A DNA stretch of 64,000 nucleotides, from assembly GCA_038049695.1 (NCBI GenBank), contig CP142452.1, positions 78,767,501-78,831,500 of the forward strand, in the 5' to 3' direction. A program made the translations under genes and the position numbers. This stretch comes from Cinnamomum chago. Its lineage: Eukaryota; Streptophyta; Magnoliopsida; Laurales; Lauraceae. Below the pieces are notes generated by a model. The model was not told where the DNA came from. It saw only the letters and a list, made by a program, of their open reading frames with translations, and ran no database searches. Below are positions 55,885 to 64,000 of the stretch, in pieces (within the stretch, counting starts at the first letter, position 1; every line of letters starts with the position of its first letter).

Positions 55885-56388
55885 GGGCATGTTTGTGTAG
55901 CCTATTTCCGCGGAAAAGGTTGTAGTTTTCTGCGGAAAACTTCTTTTTCATGTGTTTGGTGCGGCAGTTTTCCGTGGAAATGCTTTTTCGCCACGTCAGC
56001 TTTTTCCTTCCTAACCATGGAAATGGACTTCCTATGGGGGGGTATGGGAAGTCCATTTCCACGGAAAACCGACCCCCCAATTTCCTCTCTCTCACCCTCA
56101 CTCCACCCAACCACCCTCTTTCTTCCTCTTCCCCTCCCAACCCCACCCACCCCACACACATACCAACCCACTCACCCAATAGTTTTCACTAAAAAATGGT
56201 TTTCACTAAAGAAATCCATAGCTGCACCAAACAACATTAGTACTAATTCATCGAGGAAAACCTTTTTGCACCAAACATAAAACTTTGACTTCCGCGGAAA
56301 AGCTTTTCCAAAGAATTTGAAACCCATGGATTTTGCTGATGTGGCAATTTCCAATTTCCACGGAAATTACATCTACACAAACGTGCCC
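55885..56388. mobile_element. PIF/Harbinger-like MITE 1
   Basis: Starts GGGCATGTTTGTGTAG and ends CTACACAAACGTGCCC, giving 16 bp inverted termini with one mismatch. TAA lies on both sides (55,882-55,884 and 56,389-56,391). Interior is rich in TTTCCGCGGAAA-type palindromes. The empty TAA site is at 31,213-31,215. Open frames are composition artefacts. Confidence 0.85.
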
Positions 56389-56391
56389 TAA

Positions 56392-56922
56392 GGGCACGTT
56401 TGTGTACACACACTTTCCGTGGAAAGAGGAAATTGCCACGTCAACAAATTCCATAGAAATGAAAACCTCGAAAAAGGATTTCTATAGAATTTAGAAATTC
56501 ATGTTTGGTGCAAAAAGAGTTTCCTCATTGAATTGGTACAGATATTGTTTGGTGCGACTGTGGATTCCTTATAGAAAATCAAAATTTCTTATAAGATGAT
56601 ATAATTTTTTGAAGAAAATAACATAACATGTATATTATTTATTTAACATTAAATAATAATTTATATAAAGAAATAAAAAATGAAAGAGTTATAAGGTTTT
56701 TGGGTTGAAATGGACAAAAGTGAGGAAAAGAGGGAGAAGTTTTCCGAGGAAAATCATTTCCCATACCCCCCATGTGAAACCCATTTTCACAATTATCAAG
56801 GAAAATGCTGACGATGCAGGAAAACATTTCCTCGGAATTGTTCGGCACCAAACGCCGGAAAAATGGGTTTTCCGCGGAAAACCGTAAACTTTTCCGCGGA
56901 AAAGTGTTACACAAACTTGCCT
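56392..56922. mobile_element. PIF/Harbinger-like MITE 2, abutting MITE 1
   Basis: Starts GGGCACGTTTGTGTA and ends TACACAAACTTGCCT, with TAA at 56,389-56,391 and 56,923-56,925. Same family as MITE 1 (shared TTCCGCGGAAAA words). The two units share the middle TAA, so one inserted into the target duplication of the other. Confidence 0.83.
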
Positions 56923-56925
56923 TAA

Positions 56926-57718
56926 ATGCAAACTGATCCTTCCCAAACACAGACCTTTTTCAACAAAAAGAACTGAACTTCCCACAACATTGAACAAACA
57001 CAAACAAAACCCATAGGCGGAGAGTTAGTGGTTCTGGGCTCTTGTAGTCTGCACCCTTGGCTGCACCTCTTGGACTAAATTGTCCAAGTCCTCTACCATC
57101 TTTTCAGTGTTTCATTTAGGAATTTTCTTCAAAAGAGAAAAAAGTAAAAGGAGAATAATCAATTTACATTAGAGCATCTTGCTTCATGCTGCTGCCATGT
57201 TGGTGGTTACAAAGCCATTTTACAACTAGTTTGTTGCTATTAGTATGTTGATGACATTGTATTGACAGATGATGATCACATTAGGACTTTTGAGTGGAAG
57301 GATCTTTTTCATGTAACCTCCAGACAGCTATTTTATCCATTTCATGCTTGATTGAATGAAGGAATGCATACCCATTTTATCCTATTATGCCGAACATACA
57401 ATATATATACAGGTAGAGACTAGCAACTAGCAAGCTCCCTCACCAAATGAAAGTCAAGACTAGTTTATTGAGATTCTGGGATTCTTACTTCACCAGTCAA
57501 GTTTTCCAACAAGTAACGTGGTATGTGCAACATTATCTCATTAAAGCGCCCCTCTGTACATTTCAAAATTTTGAACACAGGTATTCATGTTAAGCATGTA
57601 ACTCATCATCATAGAAACTAAAACGAAAGCAAAAATTTACTGTACACAGTAGTTTGCGTATAAGTAAAAATGTAGTCAAGGTATGCTGCACGAAGCATGA
57701 CTTATCACATGCCCAAGC
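56926..57718. other. 3' flank of the membrane-protein gene, copy B
   Basis: Matches 31,216-31,980. Contains the same TTTATT (AATAAA on the - strand) about 230-260 bp from the stop. A ~27 bp stretch near 57,675-57,702 (AGTCAAGGTATGCTGCACG...) is absent from copy A. Confidence 0.65.
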
Positions 57719-57933
57719 CTAGTCTAGTTCATCTTCAACATCGTCGCCTTCTTCAAAGAGCTTCAGAAATCGTGCCTGGTCTTGTTCTCTCTTCTTCTTC
57801 TGCCAGTATCTGTACCCAGCCACCGCTCCGATAAGAGCTACAGCAGAAACTAGGACACTGATCAGTATCACTAACAACACATTCATCCCCTTGCCATCGG
57901 AATCATCTTTGGATCTTGAGGAACGAGCAGAAT
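57719..57933 (-). CDS. membrane-protein exon 4, copy B, intact C-terminus
   Basis: The acceptor TTTGCAG leads into DSARSSRSKDDSDGKGMNV, the transmembrane helix, YWQKKKREQDQAR and then the acidic tail FLKLFEEGDDVEDELD-TAG. It lacks the 38 bp duplication of copy A, so this is the ancestral tail. With exons 1-3 of the copy-A type it would give a 223-residue protein. Confidence 0.87.
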
Positions 57934-60460
57934 CTGCAAACACAACATAAAAGGCGCCTCAAAAGAATGATTTAGACTATAGAATAAATGAAAACAATAA
58001 TGTGCAAGAGAAATGCTGATATATTTCATTTGACTATCCATACAATGTCCATAGCTACTGGAAAATTGGCATGCATGTAATAAAAGCAAAATAAATCAGA
58101 GGATTGCATCCTATGCTTAGTGAACATCTTTCCATGATTCTCACTTTTTACTGTCTATTTGATGCCAACCAGTCAGATGGGATCATCCGGTGAGTTTTTC
58201 AAGTTAAGATGCAGTAAAATTGAGCTGGGCCTGCATTGAACCACAAGTGACATACCATCACACTTGTCTATTCACGTATGGGAAATGATTCATAGGAAGG
58301 AAGATGTCTCATGTGCAGCATAACACTTGGCAGGGAAAAAACATTTTTTATCACCCAATTTATCCTCAAGTGTTTTAATTCATTTTCATAGGCAAAACAA
58401 AAAATAAAAGAGATCGACATTGTCATTGTCATCATTGCATAATTCCATCTATTCTACTTTTCCACTTGGCCAATATGAGGGCGTGCATAATTCCAATCTA
58501 AAATATGTTCACATTCCCTGACTAATATGTCCAAGGTCTTAATTAGTTTCTTCTCCTTTTTGGCTCTTCGAAGTTTGAACAAGTAACTCTTCGACACTTC
58601 CTACCGGTGCTGATTTGGAACTTCTACGTGTAAAGTAGATTTGTCTCCCACTTCCTATCAGCTTAAGCTTTTGGGACGTATTGGCTAGCCAGACTTAACA
58701 CTATGTGCATGCCAAAAGATCTAAAATGGCAGTCCTTGATTGCTTCTTCCATTGAAGCTGCCTAAAAATGACACTTTAATCAAAGTGGCACTCAACCATC
58801 ACATAGCACTCACTGGCGTGTCAACTTATGCTTTATCCTAATCGTTATATCCAGCTCCAAGCCCTCACTTTGTTCTATAATTGACCCTAGATATGCAAAT
58901 CTATCATAGTTTCTGTGAAGAAGCATAATTTATTTAGTATGATCCTCAGTGTACCATAATCTTTAGAGGATCACAATTATTTGATAATCTCTCATGTTCC
59001 ATCATTTTCTTATATTCAAGTAGTTAGTCGAACATCATTGTGTTTGTGAAGCTCATAACCATTATTATACATGAGACTCCATTATAAATAGAGTGATTGG
59101 GAGCATTAACCCAACACAACTACATCTCCAAATCCCCAGTATTTCTGGAGTTGTTTCATGGTATCAGAGATTAGGCTCTCTGTTCTGTCTCATCCAAGTG
59201 ATCTTGGATTGTGTCTGTGAGAGGTGAGATTTCTCTGTTGTGGGAATCAAGATTTGATCCCATCAACTGTAGAAACCAGTCAAACCACAAACTCCTTTAT
59301 AAGGTCTTTTGTTAATCTCATTCCCTCCTCATCCTTGTCTACTACATCACTTGCCTCCGAGCCTGGACTTCTTGGCACTCCTCACCAAAAAGGCTGTCTT
59401 CTGACATCTGCAACTACAGCTTCATCATCTTCCATAATTCTGCCTCAAAGACTCCTTGAGTGAAGCAATTCATCTACATGTGACAGTCCAAAGATATAGA
59501 TCAAAAGGCTCACATTGATGGCTTTTTTCCCTTTTTTTTTTTTTTCAGGTGATCAATAACCAAAACTTGTATTAATGACAAGGGATACAAGAACAAAACA
59601 TCCAATTGAAAAATTAGAAAAAGAAAGCCTTATACCATAAGAAAAACCAAGGAAAGATTAATTCGAGAAATGAAGAAAAGGAAGAGAATGATCCTCCCCT
59701 TGCTTTTCCAATGAATGAGCCAACCTGTTAGCAGATCTCAAGAAATGCTTAAAGTCCAGCTGAGTATTGGAAGACAACATTTTGATTTCATTGAGAAGGA
59801 ACTTAAACTTCCTAGGGAAGACATTGGAAGACGCAACCCAAGCAATAGATTTAGAAGAATCACTCTCCACAACTAACTTATCTTGGAAATAAAGAACAAA
59901 TAGCCAAAGAGATTTAAGGATAACTAACAGCTCCGTCTAATTAGATTCTTTAACACCAACGTTTTTAGAAAACATGGGCAAAACAATTGGAGAGTTCTTT
60001 CATATTTTTATTAAGAAAAAAGGCAATGAATAAGATTAAACCATATTTTGTGTGAACATAGATCAAGTGATTGAATCTTGAAAGTACTAACCAGATTCTA
60101 AGCATGGTCTGCACCACTTTACACAAGCATTTCTAAATTGAAGCAGTCACAAACTATCACGTGGACAAGGAATCAGGAACGTTCTCTCAAAATTGTTGCT
60201 CAAAAGCTTTGTGCATGGAGGAACACATGTTCCAAGCCATAGTGCACATTTTTATAAATTATATTGCTACACGGGTAGGACACATTAGTTGCAACAGGCC
60301 TAAGAAAAATAAAAGGCCTCAACAATGAATGCAATTAAAATCTTAAGCAGTTCAAACATTTGGCGAGCGGGTGCTTGTCCTTATCTTTGTGTTCGGTTCG
60401 GTGTCTATATGAGAGACCACATTGGTCACAATATATGTTCTTCCTTTTTCTGCCCCTCCC

Positions 60461-60491
<31 letters not shown>

Positions 60492-60741
60492 TCATTATCA
60501 GTGCCCGGGGGAGATAAGTTGGAAAAACATTATCCACCTAATGTAATTATCAATCTTCTTTCATCCCATACCAAAGACCATTCTGCCAATATTTTCAAAC
60601 AGGAAGAGATTTGGGCACATCAAAACACATTCTTAATATAAAGCATGCATTATTAAGTTTACATGCTGTCACTCATGGATCTCTTGACAGAACAAGAGAG
60701 AATATGAAAGACATTACAGATGTTATCAGCAGAATACTCAC
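57934..60741 (-). other. intron 3 of the membrane-protein gene, copy B
   Basis: Matches 32,234-35,042, including the LINE fragment, the TRIM-LTR-like piece near 58,660-58,705 and a TA run at 60,463-60,487. Noncoding. Confidence 0.65.
59523..60150 (-). mobile_element. LINE 3' fragment with RNase H-like domain, copy B
   Basis: Same fragment as at 33,822. The open frame at 59,658-59,870 keeps ESDSSKSIAWVASSN and LDFKHFLRSANRLAHSLEK. A poly-T run at 59,532-59,545 marks the A tail on the - strand. Confidence 0.72.
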
Positions 60742-60934
60742 CAGACGTTGCACACTGAGGACACACGAGTGTAGCATTGAATTCATTATCCTTAAATCGA
60801 ATGTATTTAACCCTTGGAGCCGTAAAATCATCAGGACAAAGTTCCCACTCATCAAATACGTCATCCGGTGTTAGATGGTCTTCCTCATACAACCCACACC
60901 GCTTGCATTTGTTACCTGGAAGCTCTGTCAGAGG
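60742..60934 (-). CDS. membrane-protein exon 3, copy B
   Basis: 193 bp, same splice sites and phase as copy A. It encodes PLTELPGNKCKRCGLYEED and on to VCPQCATS. Substitutions include Tyr-Leu-Thr-Gln to His-Leu-Thr-Pro and Pro-Ser-Gly-Lys to Pro-Arg-Val-Lys; all four cysteines of the CxxC pairs and the NATL site are kept. Exons 1-2 of this copy would lie past the window end. Confidence 0.85.
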
Positions 60935-63129
60935 CTGCAATAGCACACAATTTCACTATCAACTTACCTCACCCAAACATTCACCATTAGTCAACAACAT
61001 CATGCTTTATAAGTTGACACCAAACTTCATCATTTACTCAAATAAGAATATGCATTATAAATTGAAACAGCAGATGATGATAGTGATTATTCAAGTTACA
61101 AAGGATTTCAATATAGCCAATGAATCGGTCAAACTAGTGCTCATGCTTTACTTCACGAAGAACTTCTGTCAGTGGAAAGTTTAACTTTGAGACTGTTGGG
61201 TAATGGTACCGTCAGCTGGCTCCAAATAGATGGGATGAGTCTTTCATTGTGATGAGGTGATGGTACCATCCATGACCAGTGTGCCTAATGAGTCTTAAGT
61301 AAACCGAAACATATTTGGAAAAAGGATAAATGCCAAGGGATGAGTAGATCCAGTTGGTAAAAGTCTTGTCATTCCACAAAAGTAGGGAATTGTCAAAAGA
61401 TCCTACAGTGAAACTTACCAGTCTGGTTACACCAGATTAAGGCATTATCAGTAAAGAATAAATATATGCATTTTTTTTTAATAATTTATGTCCTGCAGGA
61501 AATTTGCTTGCTAAATGCATCTAGTAGTCTTAAAAAGAAAAGAAAAATGAGGATTTGGGACTGGCCAACACGTTATTGATTGTAAAATTGTCATCCACTA
61601 TTTTGTTACTATTATAATTGTCAATCGAACTTGGCCATGCACGTCCATAAAGTTCAATCTCACCATTTTATTGCTATTATAACTCAATCAAAGGGCATCT
61701 GTAGTTTTACTTCAGATGGCCTTATATAAAGGTATGTGATGTACTTTGATTGACAATTATAATATTCATAAAAGCTTTAAAAAAACTCCATGTTGCGCGT
61801 GCAAGCAACTATGAAGCAAGGCCATATAAAATCACTGCCATGGATGAACAAACTTGAGAGATATTGTGCCAAAAAAAAAAAAAATTGCAGATGGGCAACA
61901 CTCATGCTCTAGCATCCATATATGAATACAGTCTTCAGGTACCTCCTTAGAAGATGTAATCTTTCCAATTATTGTGCACGATCAGTCATCATTGCATCAC
62001 ATTCAGATTATGTTATGATGTACCAGTTTAGGGAATAAAATTTAAATATGCACACTTAGTAGCACAAAATGTTACTAGAAGGGTAGGCAGAGGAAGAGGC
62101 GATTTTGGCAGAATCACTAGCTAACATGGTGGAAAGTGCAAGGTGTAGGTTATAATTATTTACATAGATTTCCAATAAAGGAAATGAAGACTGATATCGA
62201 TTAGTGCCAGGATGAGTTAACAAAAATAGAAGAATTAGAAGATGACAACCTACCGTTTGTTGATGTTGCCAACATGTTGAAAGATAACAAGAATGCACAT
62301 ATACCTCTAAAGCTTGAGCCAGAATGTCAACCAACAACTACTGAGAAAATGCGTGGATATAAGTAGTGTGTTTGGGTGTCTAATGTTGTTTTGTTGAACG
62401 TGTTCATGTTCAGATGATGTTAAATTTTTTTTTTTTATAATATTGGTTCAGAATGACTTTAATCTCTATGTTGATTTACATGGAGCTACGACATGACTTG
62501 TAATAAAATGTCAATGAGTATTTTTATGAATTTTTGTTTGAGAACAACATTTACAATGACAATTATGAAATGCAGAGATATTTGTTTCTCACATTTTTGT
62601 TATCCATTGTTTATTTTTATTCCATACAATGCAATTTACACGTAAGCTTTGTATGATAGAGTATGATAATGACAAAGAAGAGATGGAATGAGCTGCTGCA
62701 ACTACAGCTACAAGCAACTTCCATTGAGAAAATGCAAGGACATATGCAGTGTTTTGGGGTGTTCAATGTTGTTTTGTCAAACAAGTTCATGTTTAGATGA
62801 TGTTATAATTTATTTATTTTATAATAATGGTTCAGAATGACTTTAATATCTATATTGAGATTGTTATAATATAATGTCGATGACCATCTTTATGAATTTT
62901 TGTTTGAGAACAATGTTTACAAAAACAATTGTGAAACACAGAAATTTGTTTCTCACATTTTTTACTGCATACACGAAGTGTTACATGGTTGTGATGTTCT
63001 TATCTTGTAGTTGTGATTTGATCTTTTTTTCTATTTACCTTTGATGGTTATATTAATTTTTGTACTGAGTTTCATTTAATAGATTAATTAAGTTAGCATT
63101 TGTTAATGCGTGCGTGTTTGCGCATGTGG

Positions 63130-63130
63130 G

Positions 63131-63176
<46 letters not shown>
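63130..63176. repeat. (TG)n(AG)n microsatellite, copy B
   Basis: About 13 TG and 11 AG units; copy A has 11 TG and 29 AG. Confidence 0.95.
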
Positions 63177-63177
<1 letters not shown>

Positions 63178-63495
63178 GCCCTAGACTAGAGTTGAGTATC
63201 AGTGGAGTCACTAAGTATTTCATAGTATTACATATGTCCTAAATTAAAACTGTGCCCTAGACTAGATCTAGGATGTACATCCAGAATCTTTCAATGTCAA
63301 AATCTTGGTCTTTGATACTTTTTTTTTTAAATTGTCCCTTTATACTTAAAAATGAAAAGTTCTAAGCCTATCCTGTTGCTTAAGTTTTCTCAAAGAAACA
63401 TTAAAAACTAAAGAAAATAACTGAAATCCGTTTGGTCTTGGACGTGTAGCCATATAGCCATGGTCATTTTACATGTAACATAAGGGTGTCATTCT

Positions 63496-63549
63496 AAATA
63501 GCGCACTAAATCCCCCTAGACGAAATAGCGCACTAAATCCCCCTAGACG
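63496..63549. repeat. 27 bp tandem duplication specific to copy B
   Basis: The unit AAATAGCGCACTAAATCCCC plus CTAGACG is at 63,496-63,522 and 63,523-63,549, single in copy A at about 37,844-37,870. Confidence 0.9.
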
Positions 63550-64000
63550 ATCCACTTAACAGCATGACATCTTCTGCTTTTGCTTGTCCAACTTGATTAT
63601 GTAGTCATCTGAAAGTGTGTCGCACAATCCATATATATGATCTTCATAATTCTCCCAAGTTTGGAGAGAACTAAACCTTAAGTTTATCCCTTCCCCTTCC
63701 ACTTGTGCTTCAGCTTCCTCTTTCTTTCATTTTTTTTTCTTCATTCCTTGATTGCCATCATTATTTCTTGAGGAATTTTTTAATTTAGCTTCTACGTGAT
63801 CGGTAAAGAAATTTGAGGAACTACATTTGGATAAAATTCAACATTCAGTATACTTTTCCACTCAATTCTACTTAAAAGCTGCAATCTTTTACCATGCAAA
63901 TACTAGAATGTCATTTATCATTACTGCCTTTATGTCATTATTGGCCTTTCCCTTAAATCCTCCTTTCTACTAGGTAGTTTTTAAAACATCAGGACTTCAT

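Larger units (their letters stand above)
49550..64000 (+). repeat. duplicated block, copy B (continues past the window)
   Basis: Homologous and collinear with 28,805-38,313. The 4.9 kb size difference is explained by the 3,913 bp gag-only retrotransposon insertion (with its TSD) and the ~1,041 bp of two MITEs. Homology still holds at the last base. Begins in the intron of the glycine-rich gene, joined to the Copia relic. Confidence 0.95.
60935..64000 (-). other. intron 2 of the membrane-protein gene, copy B (partial)
   Basis: Matches 35,236-38,313. Contains the ~240 bp repeat pair (62,365-62,965), the shortened (TG)n(AG)n tract and a 27 bp tandem duplication at 63,496-63,549. No gene recognised. 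Confidence 0.65.

Noticed and set aside
55820..57003. Several overlapping 60-119 codon open frames
   Set aside because: They lie inside the two MITEs, are mutually overlapping on both strands and show only repeat composition.

Overview
This window is nuclear DNA from a flowering plant. It is AT-rich, has GT–AG introns up to about 10.6 kb, and carries plant-type Copia, TRIM, hAT, PIF/Harbinger, MULE, Helitron-like and LINE sequences. Its genes are typical plant genes. No species-diagnostic sequence is visible. Long TE-filled introns suggest a large genome.

Layout. (1) 1-21,080, + strand: the 3' part (seven exons) of a SET-domain protein methyltransferase of the Rubisco LSMT-like group. The 10.6 kb intron between exons 4 and 5 holds a young, antisense Copia retrotransposon (12,577-18,031), two tandem MITE copies and a short Helitron-like element. 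Other introns hold a 222 bp TRIM, a cluster of near-palindromic TRIM LTRs and two hAT-type elements. (2) 21,081-26,800: intergenic, with one MITE-like unit. (3) 26.8-29.6 kb, + strand: a complete two-coding-exon XYPPX-repeat / glycine-rich protein A3-like gene. (4) 31.7-42.9 kb, - strand: a four-exon gene for a small single-pass membrane protein with a signal peptide, cysteine-rich ectodomain and basic/acidic tail. (5) 43.07-44.99 kb: a Pack-MULE-like element carrying a broken gene fragment, about 150 bp upstream of that gene's ATG. (6) 45-49.55 kb: repeats, Helitron-like ends and a decayed Copia relic. (7) 49,550-64,000: a second, direct-orientation copy of 28,805-38,313.

The main structural finding is the duplication. 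Sequence from 28,805 (inside the glycine-rich gene's intron) restarts at 49,550 and runs collinear to the window end. The simplest reading is a tandem duplication with a 20,745 bp unit, whose second copy continues past the window. After duplication the second copy gained a gag-only LTR retrotransposon (50,873-54,780, TSD ATTTA) and two abutting Harbinger-like MITEs (55,885-56,922, TSD TAA). Both empty sites are intact in the first copy. The first copy carries a 38 bp tandem duplication that frameshifts the membrane-protein C-terminus, while the second copy keeps the open version. The second copy of the glycine-rich gene is an orphan exon 2.

No bacterial-type system, CRISPR array, rRNA or convincing tRNA gene was seen. 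What is unusual here is genome evolution: datable insertions, gene-fragment capture and reciprocal damage of gene copies.
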